A stretch of 64,000 bases of DNA from positions 9,128,469-9,192,468 of the forward strand of contig NW_006494789.1 in assembly GCF_000471905.2 (NCBI RefSeq). The letters are read 5' to 3'. This DNA comes from Amborella trichopoda. Lineage: Eukaryota; Streptophyta; Magnoliopsida; Amborellales; Amborellaceae. The notes under the pieces are model-generated. The model ran no database searches. It was not told the DNA's origin and was given only the letters and a program-made list of their open reading frames with translations. Below, in pieces: positions 54,730 to 64,000 of this stretch; position 1 is the stretch's first letter; each line of letters opens with the position of its first letter. Made by a program: the position numbers and the translations under genes.

Positions 54730-55064
54730 ACACAAGGGTCCGTGCTGCATGGTCCTAAACTGTACAGCCTTGGTCCTGGCTTCATGACCCTAAACTACAC
54801 ATCCACAGCCTAGTTGTATGACCTTAAACTGCATGGTTCTAGCCACATGACTTTAAACAGCATAGCCATGGTCTGTGCTACAAGACCTTAAAACTGTAAT
54901 GCATGTCCCTGCAGTTAAACTGTGAGATGGACGCACCCCTTCGCTAGGTGTATTTCCTCATCAACCCCAGTGGAGTTAGGCGTATGCAAAAGAAAAAGAG
55001 AGTCATGTTGACCCCTTAAATCCCTAGTGGATTTGTTTCACATCCACACCCAAGTAGGAGTCAC
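54730..55064 (+). repeat. Short 35-bp minisatellite and tail, element D
   Basis: To about 54930, five decayed units (CATGACCTTAAACTGCATGG, CATGGTCCTAAACTGTACAG). The remaining 130 bp have the CCCCAGTGGAGTTAGG and CCCTAGTGGAT phrases and end at the LTR. No clear polypurine tract. Confidence 0.7.
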
Positions 55065-57788
55065 TGTTGGAAGGTATTTTTCGTCACCATGGGGCCCCTG
55101 TTCAATAAAGCCTAGCAAACAGTGGAAATTTCGACAGTCTCAGAATAGCCCTGAAAATAGTCAAGATCTTCATAAGGTCTCTCAAAAGTCTCCTGCCAAG
55201 TTTCTTCATTGTACGATATGTTTAAGGCAGTGCAGACTGAGAAATGGCCCATATAATTAGAGCTACAATTTTGGTGTCTCAAATCATGTGGGACCACCGC
55301 CATTGGATCCGACATGGTCGAAAACCTCTAGGGGTCAAATTTCAGCCTGAACAGACACTCCAAGAAGAAGTTATAAGAAAAGGAGTGAAACAGGAGGGGC
55401 CGCATGCTATTCCCATGTGGCCACCCTCCAACCCATGCCATGGAAGGGATAGTCACGACCAGTGACTTTCAACGCTCATATCTTACTCGTCCCAAGTTCG
55501 ATCATGCTAAAATTTGGTGAGCATGTTCGTCAAGCCAAGATGAGCGATTCAATATGTGGCACCCCTCGTGATGACGCCCGAGAGAAAAAAAACGCTAGAC
55601 AGAAGTTGCTGATCTATGAATAAAGTGGAGGAAATTCAACAGCATTGGGCCTCACTCGAGCGGCCATATCATGTCGCTCATGAGCCCGATCATTACGAGA
55701 CCAATTTCATCGTGTGCGTAAGGTCTCAGGCTACCACTAACCCAAACCGTGTATGTGATGAATGGTCGAATTCTGCACACAAATCTGATGAAGCGACTGC
55801 AAAGTTTGTCATTGAAATTCCAGATTTCAGCCAAAATTCTAAAGTTGCAAAATCTTTATTCGGGTCCGGAATCGAGCTGTGTTTGTTGCCCTGTGATTCT
55901 AACAGCATGTTTAGTGTAATTCAATGAAGAAATCATTAAAAAACATCATGGAATGAGGACACTATTGATCCGAAGTTTCAAGATCCATTCAAATTTCAAG
56001 TCACATGATCATGTACTAAAAGCACGATCCATGGCTTGAAGGTGGTATCAAATCGATCGCCATGGCGAGCCCTACAAGAAAACAATCATCTTACAATCAA
56101 TCGAGCATTAGAACGAACACGGATCAGCCATGCAAGATCATGCAAGTTCTAGGGCAATATAGGGACTGTTCTGAAATTCCATGAATTGTTAGGATGGGGC
56201 AAATCTATCATTTTGCACCCTATTTTTTAATTTCTTTTAATTCAATTTAATCTTAATTTTTAGCAATTATGATTACTTTGATCATCCACCCATGTTTGCG
56301 GCAAATTCTATATATAGTACCAGCATTGTACGCACCAGAGGACTCAACCTTTCACAAAAGAGAGTTTTTACTCAATACAAGTTTCTTTTTCTTCTCATTG
56401 TCGGGTCATGTTTGAGAGAAAGAGTGAGGTGAGAGAAACTTAGGTGAGAGAAACTTTTGATCGGTACTCAAAGGATAGAGGTAAATCTTCTCTCACTGCT
56501 TTTTCTTTTCTTCTTCCCTCTCTATTCTTTCCTCTCATCTCTCTCTTATCCATCTGACTTCCTCGTAGGGGTCATGCACGACAGTGGCAGTGCTATGCAT
56601 GCCTCCCCGGAGGTCACACAGGTCGTGCATGGTGATGGCAGAGCCATGCGCAAGTCTCCTTCTCCCTTTTTTCTTCTATCTCTTTCATCCAGTGAGACTT
56701 GTAGACGGCGCTGCCCATCGCCGTCCACAGACGTAGATTTGACATCCCAGTGAAGAATTCAGATGGTGAAACCCGTTGCCGCCCACATGGGTCTTTCCTT
56801 ATTGCATGTCTATAGTAGACGACGATACCCTTCGCCTCCTACTGGAGGCCTTGGCAATGCCTATTGCCATCCGTGAAGCCTCCTTCGCGTATTCAACGTT
56901 CATTGCCGTCCTTCCTACGTCCCACATCTATCATCGCGGATCTTGTGAGGATTATCGTCGCACGCTTAACGAATTACCGTCGTCGCACGCTTCATCAGAG
57001 ACTATCACTGCCCGCGCGGGGCCTTTTTGTCTTCTTATGTTGCCGACGGTGATACCTAGCGCCGTCCGTAGTTCATTTCTCACTCTTTAGCTCTTAGCAG
57101 TAGCATCGAACACTGCCCAAGGGCCACGATGCTGCTACTCCACAATCGGGAGTAGCAACACCAAGCGCCGTCGGGACCTCATCTCTTTGTCGTCTCATGT
57201 CTTCTTTTCACTCTCTTTTCTCTTTTCACTGGATTGAGGGTAGACTTAACCTAGCACCACCATATCTGTCTTAGTTTCGAGTATTATTGCTGCATTGCTG
57301 GTCTTGAGAACCGTGCCCATCTTTCTACCACTTCGAGTCGATAACTTCTCGACTGTCATGCTAGTCTTGCCTCTTTATTAAGTTTTCCTCTCTTTTCTAT
57401 CTTTATTTAAACCTTATGCTTCATCACCCTCTCACATGAACGTGCGTCGCCCTAAGGTAGGGGTGGTTCTCTTTGACCCACTTGTCTTACAAATTAACCA
57501 TAAAAGTGTTGTGCAAAAAACAAGTGGATTGTAGGTCAAAGGAGGCGATTCTGAACCAGCTAAAGCAGCTGGGGGGACTTTCTTCGTGATCTAAGAGGGC
57601 GCCCATGCGAGCCAACCCAAGTAAGTTCTGAACCCACCTTCAATTCCTCTCTCATCGAGTGGCGTACCTACCCTTGCTTTCCAGCAAGGTTATGAGAGAG
57701 CGATCTCAAATCACGGGTTCGTCAAAAACCTGAGATATGTCCTGCCAGATCATCCAGATCTGGAGGACGAGATTGAGGCACCTTACTA
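55065..57788 (+). repeat. LTR shared by elements D (3') and E (5')
   Basis: 2724 bp from TGTTGGAAGGTATTTTTC to GAGGCACCTTACTA. The 3' end has decayed from TAACCA to TTACTA. It is collinear with 35898-38584, plus the U5 segment at 57270-57370 that A and F also have. Confidence 0.9.
56309..56316 (+). promoter_or_regulatory. TATA box of the D/E LTR promoter
   Basis: TATATATA, about 1245 bp into the LTR, at the position of TATAAATA in D's 5' LTR. GAGAGTTTTTACTCAATAC follows downstream. Confidence 0.6.
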
Positions 57789-57791
57789 GCT

Positions 57792-57810
57792 TGACGACTC
57801 CAATGGGGAC
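57792..57810 (+). promoter_or_regulatory. Primer binding site, element E
   Basis: TGACGACTCCAATGGGGAC, two changes from C's site, three bases after the LTR end. Confidence 0.7.
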
Positions 57811-57877
57811 TTACTACCCCTTAGTTGGCTCGCTCTTGCTTGACCAATATCCTCTTTTACTTCTTGCATTAATTTTT

Positions 57878-58413
57878 ATGGCACCTGGGTTCTTCAACCC
57901 ATTCATCCAAGTCGGGACTTCTTTATCCCTGCACTCGTGACTGTCCCAGGGAAGCAAACTGCTCAAGCTTCCTTCCCTACTCTCCTCCTGAGTCAAGACT
58001 CAAGGTCTAGCTCCTAGGTTCTCACTTGGATTTGTGCTAGAGGGGACTTAAAATTCCCCACCTCCTTGCTGCCTCTCCCTGGTGGACCCTCCACCAAGGC
58101 CTCTGGCATCGGTGGCACATCTGCTTCCACACTAGCACACATCCTGCTACCGACAAGTCTCTTACTGGTCATATTGCTGAGGCATGCTGGAAGGATACCC
58201 CCATCACTTCCGCGAAAGGCAAACGAGTTGTTGTTACTCCTGCAGTTCACCGAAAGGAAACCCCTTATGCTCCATCACCACCCAGAACCTCCACACCTGG
58301 AGGGTCGGCACATAGAGGCGGAGGTCCTGAGATCTTCACCCCTTGCACGCATCCAAGGGCTCGTGGTCGATCCAGTCAAGCCACACCTCAGGGCAACCCT
58401 CACGTTGCCTTGA
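57878..58413 (+). pseudogene. Leader ORF (ORF1-like), element E
   Basis: Starts MAPGFFNPFIQVGTSLSLHS with a stop at 57940. Later parts are read at 58066-58413 (PGGPSTKASGIGGTSASTLA, HPEPPHLEGRHIEAEVLRSS, VDPVKPHLRATLTLP). The C-terminus matches C and A. The function is unknown. Confidence 0.5.
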
Positions 58414-59431
58414 GCTCAAATACAGGGCTTGGCCTTCGGGGGCCGCCCTACATTCATCATGCATTTTCTTTGCACAGGCCGGGGCAGCGCTAGCTCTATG
58501 CCACCTCGAGCACATGAGGGTTGACAACTCCATTTTCCCTCCCATCACACACAGCTTCACCCCATGAGAGATGGGTTTCTGCCTCACCCCTCACAGACAC
58601 AAGCTTGTCGGTCTTGACCTCCTTAGGTTGAACCCATTGACTGGGCCTGGGTCGACCCCCAAGTCACCCAGACGGCGAGCTCGAAAGGTGTACATGCACC
58701 ATCTTGGCAGGTTCCTTTCCGACCTCAAATCAGACGAAGTCGTGAACTAGCTCCTTCCTCTATCACTCTCCGGACTCTAGGCAAACAACTCAAGCCTTGG
58801 CACTCAAAGGACTTCCTTAAGAGTACCATCTTGAGCCAGCCTCAGGTCAGCTGTGCACATGAGCCCTACAAAGGAACTCAAGGCAACAGTCTGATATCAG
58901 ACAGAGGGCTCCAGCCTCCAAGTTAGAAACCTAGGCTGCCTTTTATCCTTGGACCCCACTCCCTGCTCTAGCTCATAGACACGGCCCTTCCATGTTTGAA
59001 GAAGGTGGGGCAGTCCAGGTCTCACGCTCAGTTATGGAGTGAATTCCACAACCTTCTCTGGGTTAAGCAAGAGAGAGGTCTTTAGATCCTGACCGAAGAA
59101 GCCTCCAAGGCAGTCGAGGCCACCACCTTTGATGACCTCCTACCACATAACCCCTTTTTCCCTCTCCAAACTCCATAGCTTGACCGAGTCCAAGAGTATT
59201 GCTGGGTCGTCACTACTCAGAAACCACGGTCCCAAGACCGTCAAGAACAGGTCCTCTCATGATCGACATAGAAGGCTCGTGTCCACTTAAGGCAGGCCCA
59301 ACCCCTCCAGATTGACTAGCCACACACTACTCGCCAACCTCGGCAGTCCACTATTCAGCCAGGCTTTTCCCTCCAGAAGAGATGGTCAGTGTCATGGTAA
59401 TTAAGGACCTGAGCGAGCTCAGGAGGAGCGA
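58414..59431 (+). other. Leader between ORF1 and gag, element E
   Basis: Collinear with A 1371-2388 (CTCCAGCCTCCAAG near 58910, CCACGGTCCCAAGACC near 59223). No gene is seen. Confidence 0.6.
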
Positions 59432-61330
59432 ATGAACAAGTTTGAGGAAATGATGCAAGCCATCTTCGGAAAGATGGAATGCCTAAAGGCCTCCAGGTCC
59501 CCTTCTTCGACCGATTCCCCAACTGGTGAAGACAGAGTTCCCAAGAAAACTCCTCCGTCAACCTCCCAAGACAGTTCTACCTCTTGTGGGGGTCTCCCAA
59601 CCCGACGTAGATGCTATGGTGGCCCATAGCCTCAAGAACAAGGTCCTAGGCATGCACGAGACGCCTCTTTATTAAAAGCCGTACCCTTTGTACATAGACC
59701 AAGTACCCTTCCCTCCGAACTATCAAAAGAGAAAGCTCCCCCGGTTCAACAGGACTATGTCTCTGCACCATCATACTGCTCAATTCCAGGCAGCGTGCTC
59801 GGAGATGGCAGCTGACAGATGATTCCTCCTCTGCCAGTTCGTCGAAACTCTTGAAGGGTCAGCCTTCCAATGGTATGCTCGACTGCCTCCCAACTCGGTA
59901 CAAACATGGTAAGAGATGGAGCAGTTGTTCTACCAATGTTCTACGAAGTTCAAAGGAACACAGAGATCATCGAACTCCTCACCTTGATGCAAGACCCTGG
60001 TGAGTCGGTTGACAAGTTCACCACCCGCTGGAGAGAGTTGGCAACCTTCCATGCCACTCTCATGACCGAGAAGGAAGAGGTCCAGACCTGCATACGGAAC
60101 ATGCCTCTTGAGATCACTCTACATGTCAATCCACCCTCCATGTCAGAGCTCATCTCCAAGATAGTTCATAGTGAGGGATTATTAAAGCATCATGACAACC
60201 CTCATCAGCAACTTGCCAGTTTAAACTCTCGCTCCAACAGTCGGTGGAGCCAAACGGCAGTAATCAATGCGGTCGCCACCGTGGCTGACATCAATTGAGT
60301 GATTCCGCAAACCCTAGCCCTTTCCAAGGCACAGGCGTCTCTGGCCAAGGGCAAGCAGCAGTCTTACATCAGCATCCCGCTTCTTTAAAATTCTAGGTGA
60401 AAGGACTACTGCGCCCAACACCAGAATAAGGTTTACCCCTTTGACACTGAATAGACGCTTGGTTGCTGCTATAATAGAACATGATACAATTACCGAATGC
60501 CAATACTGCAAAGTCTGCTGGTAAGAGGCAAATGAAAATATTGCGCCTATCATAGGAGGGTATGCGACCCCAGTTATGATTGCTATAAGCTAAATGACAC
60601 AATCTAAGCCTTATCAACAAGGAGCAGAGAAAGCTCGAAGAGTTGAAGAAAGCGTTTGGGGCAACTGAGGTTTCTCACATAGTCACGATCCAAGAGGACG
60701 ACGGGGCACCCGCTATCGTTTATGCATTTTTCTCCATAATGGTCGAAGAAGGGCTTGTCACTCCCAAGCCGGCAAGGCAGCCCAAGTTCCTACCTCCAAA
60801 AATCGAGAATCTTTGGTGCGCGTATAATCACATGCAAGGCCAAGAAGTCAGTGAATGCACTGGCTTCCACAAGCTATTGACAGAGAAGATGCAATAGTAC
60901 CAAGAAGTTCAAGGCAACCCAGAATGACACCCTTAAGTCCCTCTTCTGCAAGGGCAAAAAGACCTCCTGATGCAAGCCCAAGGAAGCACTGAACTAGACC
61001 CTCTTTAGGGCCTCTTCAAGGTAATGCTCCAATAAGGCCTTGTCACTCCCAAGCCTGCCAAGAAGCCGAGGCGTCTGGCCTAGGGCACGGAAAGCATTTG
61101 GTGCTCATATCACCAAGTATGGGGTCACGAACTCAATGAATGCTCTGGTTTCAAAGCTATAGTTGAGGAAAAAGTTCAGCAAGGCCATATCATTTGTACG
61201 GTTCTCCAGGAACTCATCCAGGCCATCGCTCTTGTTCCAAAGGAAGCCATACTATTGGCCCATCCTGAGTATACACTGGAGCCTTCGACCTCTCAACCCT
61301 GGAAAGTCTACCATGGGTGGAGTAGGCTCA
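59432..61330 (+). pseudogene. gag: Gag polyprotein, element E, broken
   Basis: Starts MNKFEEMMQAIFGKMECLKA. The core has VETLEGSAFQWYARLPPNS, VQRNTEIIELLTLMQDPGES, VDKFTTRWRELATFHATLMT and VQTCIRNMPLEITLHV (59870-60298). There are three knuckles: YCAYHRRVCDPSYDCYKLND (about 60545, degenerate), WCAYNHMQGQEVSECTGF (60815) and WCSYHQVWGHELNECSGF (61100), and the last is intact. Frameshifts occur near 59620 and 59940, and stops near 60298 and 60390. The three-knuckle layout is shared with D (and A), unlike B and C. Confidence 0.85.
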
Positions 61331-62215
61331 AATCCTTGAAACGTGAGGCAGCCTACCAAGCTAGGGCTACTTACTAGCCTGATAGGGTGGTCCAGACACC
61401 AATGTCAAAGGAGACGACGGGCACCTAGGTTGGCCCGCCAAAGGAATCGTCCTCCTCAGTCACTAGTCGAGGAAGAATTCGTCAGAACCCTTTTTCCAAT
61501 GCCGACCTTGCAAGACTCTATCGCAGGCGCAGCTCGCCTCATCCTTTCGTCCAATCAAGCAGACATCTCCGAGTCACCAACAACTCGGGATTCCCCCCAA
61601 TATGGGTGATGATGCTAAAAGCACCCCACGACGGTTAAAACTGGGCCAAGACCTAAAATATCCTCTAAGCACGTCCCCTTCCAACAACGATGTAAAATGC
61701 CGCTCGAAACATTCTAACTCTTCTTCTCCCCCCTCCTCTTCTATTTTCTCCACAGGTGCAGCTCGACGGTGCCCAGACTTTGACACTCTATACGAAGAGT
61801 TTTGAGACACCAGCCTCACCCAGCTACAGCAAGAGCGCCTCAAAGAGATTTTAGCCCAGGCAACTGGATTCTTGAGAGCCGTCGATGCCCTGTCAACCCG
61901 AGCAAAAACCGAGTCATCTTTAGGTTCCTACCCGCACGAGGCCTGCCACATTATCTAGGTGCATGAAGCGTCGCGTCACCTAGCTCGGGGCAAGCACCAA
62001 GTTATCCTAGTCATGAGGACATGGACTCCTTGTTTGATGTTGGCCCTTCCATCGTCTGGACTAGCCAGAGACTGGTACTCTCATATTGTGCCCCTCCTAA
62101 AAGCCGAGATGTCCAGATCATGGGCTTCTACATTCGAAGTCACTGAAAATCCTGATGAGTCTCCTAACGAGGAACTCCAGGAAACTCCAAAAGAGTGGGA
62201 AGAAGGCAGTTAGGC
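61331..62215 (+). pseudogene. Gag-Pol linker without protease, element E
   Basis: Ser-rich segment with CPDFDTLYEEF (61602-61805), LKEILAQATGFLRAVDALST, then SYPHEACHII in place of SKEASHMV. About 300 bp of acidic sequence follow (ASTFEVTENPDESPNEELQE, TPKEWEEGS) directly into the RT. No protease loop or flap. It matches the B and C linkers in its EEWEEG-type end. Confidence 0.75.
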
Positions 62216-63105
62216 CATGGCTGATGAGCTCAAAGGGATCAACCTAAAGGATGAGGCTGACCTAAGGTTGACTTTTATCCCAGCAAAAATGTCCCCAGAG
62301 GAGAAAGAAAGTTACATCTCCCTCCTCCGAGCTAGTCAGGACATCTTCGATTGACACTATCATGAGATGCTCAGTCTAGACCCTCAGATTTCTATCCATC
62401 ACCTTGGTATTGATCCAACCATCAAACACATGAAGCAGAAATCAAGAAGGCTTAGATCTGACCTGGAGATACAGATCGATGTTGAGGTGAACTTGCTCAA
62501 GTAAGCAGGATTCATACGTGAAGTCAAATACCCAAAATGGCTGGAAAATGGTGTCCCAGACAAGAAGAAGAATGGCCATATCAGGGTCTGTATTGACTTC
62601 TGCGATTTGAACACTGCCTGCCCCAAGGATGACTTCCCCCTTCCATTCACCGAGATGTTGGTCGACTCCACATCTCATTCCCAAATCTTCTCCTTTTTGG
62701 ATGGGTATTTTGGTTATAATCAAATCAGGATGGCACCAAAAGATGAGAAGGCCACTACTTTCTTGACCCCAACAGACATCTTTTGCTACACTGTGATTCC
62801 TTTCGGGTAAAAGAATGCTAGTGCCACGTACTAGTGGGCCATGACGACCATCTTCAAGGACATGATCCACAAGGAGGTCGAGTGTTATGTGGACAACCTG
62901 GTGGTGAAATCTAAAACAAAGGACGCCACATACAAGACCTCAAAAAGGTATTCGAATGACTGTGGCGTCACCAACTCAAGATTAACCCCTTGAAATGTGC
63001 CTTTGGCGTACGCTCAAGAAAGTTCTCAGGGTTCATCGTGAGGTACCGAGGACTGGAGGTCGAGCAAGTCAAAATCAAGGCAATTCAGGACATGCCACCG
63101 CTTGT
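62216..63105 (+). pseudogene. Reverse transcriptase, element E
   Basis: MADELKGINLKDEADLRLTF, MSPEEKESYISLLRASQDIF, SLDPQISIHHLGIDPT, GFIREVKYPKWLENGVPDK, RVCIDFCDLNTACPKDDFPL, FSFLDGYFGYNQIRMAPKDE and FLTPTDIFCYTVIPFG. The catalytic box reads YVDNLVVKSK: the second Asp is Asn (codon AAC 62895-62897, a G-to-A change). Stops are at about 62354, 62504, 62808 and 62833. The thumb, KFSGFIVRYRGLEVEQVKIK, follows after a frameshift near 62930. Confidence 0.9.
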
Positions 63106-63560
63106 GACCCTCATATGGGATGAGGTGTTCTAAGCTGCACTCGATGACATCAAGCAATCCTTATTGAATCCTCCAGTTCTCTCTACACCAATGTTGGGAT
63201 GGCCTCTCATCATATATGTGACCGCTCTTCATGAGTCACTCGGGGCACTCCTAGCAGACAACAATGATGGAGGGAAAGAGACAATGCTCTATTAACTCAG
63301 CCGTAGAACGCAAGGGGCTGAGAAGAATTACTCTTCCATCGAGAAGATGTGCCTAGCCTTAATCTTTGCGATATAGAAGTTATGCCATTACTTGCATGTT
63401 CACGAGGTCAAGTTAATGTTCAAGGCAGACCCAGTCAAGTTCCTTATGACTAAGTGGGCATTATTGCTGCTGGAGTTTGACATAACGTATGTACCACAGA
63501 AGGCAATCAAAGGTCAAGCCCTAGCAAACTACCTCGCGGTTCACCCAGTACCTTCAGAAT
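63106..63560 (+). pseudogene. RNase H of the RT polyprotein, element E
   Basis: WDEVF-AALDDIKQSLLNPP, STPMLGWPLIIYVTALHESL, GALLADNNDGGKETMLY, LSRRTQGAEKNYSSIEKMCL, ALIFAI-KLCHYL, ADPVKFLMTKWALLLLEFDI and TYVPQKAIKGQALANYLAVH. Stops occur at 63132, 63294 and 63374. Collinear with C 29190-29780 and B 15080-15500. Confidence 0.85.
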
Positions 63561-63599
63561 CTCTCCTGTCGAGTGACCTCCCAAATGAAGAAGTTTTCT

Positions 63600-64000
63600 G
63601 TACGGTACAAACTCAATCGTGGGAAATGTACTTTGATGGAGCATTCTAGTCTGATAGAGGAAGCACTAGAGTTGTGTTCTTAACTCCCAATGGCAGAATG
63701 ATCCCTCCATCCTTCTCACTTGTAGAGGTGTTTTATCATAATGAAGCAGTGTACCAAGCCCACATAAGCGGACTGGAAATTGCCCAAGAGCTAGACCTGG
63801 AACACCTGAACATGTTATGTGAATCTGAGCTGGTCATCTGATAGCTTAAGGGGATTTATGCCGTAAAGAAAGATACCCTCAAGCCTTATCATGACACGAC
63901 CAAATACTACATGGCCCAGTTCAATGATTTATCCCTGAGTCATATACCTAGAAGGCTAAACTCGTAGGATGATGCACTCTCAAAGCTCGGTGCCACCATT
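63600..64000 (+). pseudogene. Second (archaeal-type) RNase H, element E, cut by the window edge
   Basis: WEMYFDGAF keeps the first Asp. The second motif is HNEAVYQAHISGLEIA (Glu of AEY lost to Val). The third is LCESELVI (Asp of GDSELV changed to Glu). LKGIYAVKKDTLKPYHDTTK and HIPRRLNS-DDALSKLG, the tether toward integrase, continue to the right edge. Confidence 0.8.

Larger units (their letters stand above)
35898..55064 (+). mobile_element. Element D: protease type with antisense PMD gene, interrupted
   Basis: Plus-strand element inserted into C's LTR. Order: LTR, PBS, leader ORF, gag, foreign insert (42481-47925), linker, protease, coiled-coil tail, antisense PMD gene, antisense leader and promoter, 26-bp and 35-bp repeats, tail. 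It is followed by the LTR 55065-57788. Without the insert the internal length is about 11 kb. It has no RT, RNase H or integrase. It is the best example of the protease type. Confidence 0.85.
55065..64000 (+). mobile_element. Element E: RT-type element, cut by the right window edge
   Basis: LTR, PBS, leader ORF, gag with three knuckles, linker without protease, RT, RNase H and the start of the second RNase H. Its LTR belongs to the same subfamily as A, D and F, so it is the likely enzyme donor type for A and D. Confidence 0.85.

Noticed and set aside
1..64000. Host protein genes, tRNA or rRNA genes
   Set aside because: All supportable coding motifs belong to retroelements; no tRNA or rRNA block was recognised by reading, though a covariance-model search was not possible.

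Overview
The window is plant nuclear DNA made almost entirely of old, decayed LTR retrotransposons of the Ty3/gypsy superfamily. I see no host gene, tRNA, rRNA, CRISPR or bacterial feature. The elements carry a tRNA-Arg-like primer site, a leader ORF before gag, a second archaeal-type RNase H after the RT-RNase H, an antisense gene near the 3' end and tandem repeats before the 3' LTR. Together these point to the Tat/Ogre-like branch known only from plants. The species cannot be named from the sequence. Every coding region has stops and frameshifts, and no copy keeps all its catalytic residues.

Layout (A to F are my labels). Element A (+, 1-11160): end of its 5' LTR, PBS, leader ORF, gag, protease, coiled-coil tail, remnant of an antisense gene, and a 35-bp minisatellite containing an assembly gap. 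Element B (-, 11165-20317) meets A tail to tail near 11160; neither has a 3' LTR there. B shares the LTR at 20321-23290 with element C (-, 23291-35081), so C and B form a head-to-tail LTR-body-LTR-body array. C's own 5' LTR (35085-35897) is broken by element D (+), whose 5' LTR starts at 35898. D has a leader ORF, gag (with a small copia-like insert), a 5.4-kb interruption (42481-47925, containing reversed LTR F), then protease, coiled-coil tail and a long antisense gene with a plant mobile domain (PMD). The LTR at 55065-57788 closes D and opens element E (+), which runs off the right edge inside the second RNase H.

The main result is a division of domains. A and D have gag plus protease plus an antisense PMD-type gene, but no RT, RNase H or integrase. 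B, C and E have gag plus RT and RNase H (integrase in B and C), but no recognisable protease between gag and RT. Both kinds share gag, the leader ORF and the PBS, and A, D, E and F share one LTR subfamily. This looks like a partner system in which each type lacks an enzyme the other has. The antisense side has its own TATA box in a conserved core seen in A, C and D, with arrays of roughly 26-bp repeats upstream. In B and C an unexplained sense ORF of about 106 codons lies downstream of integrase.
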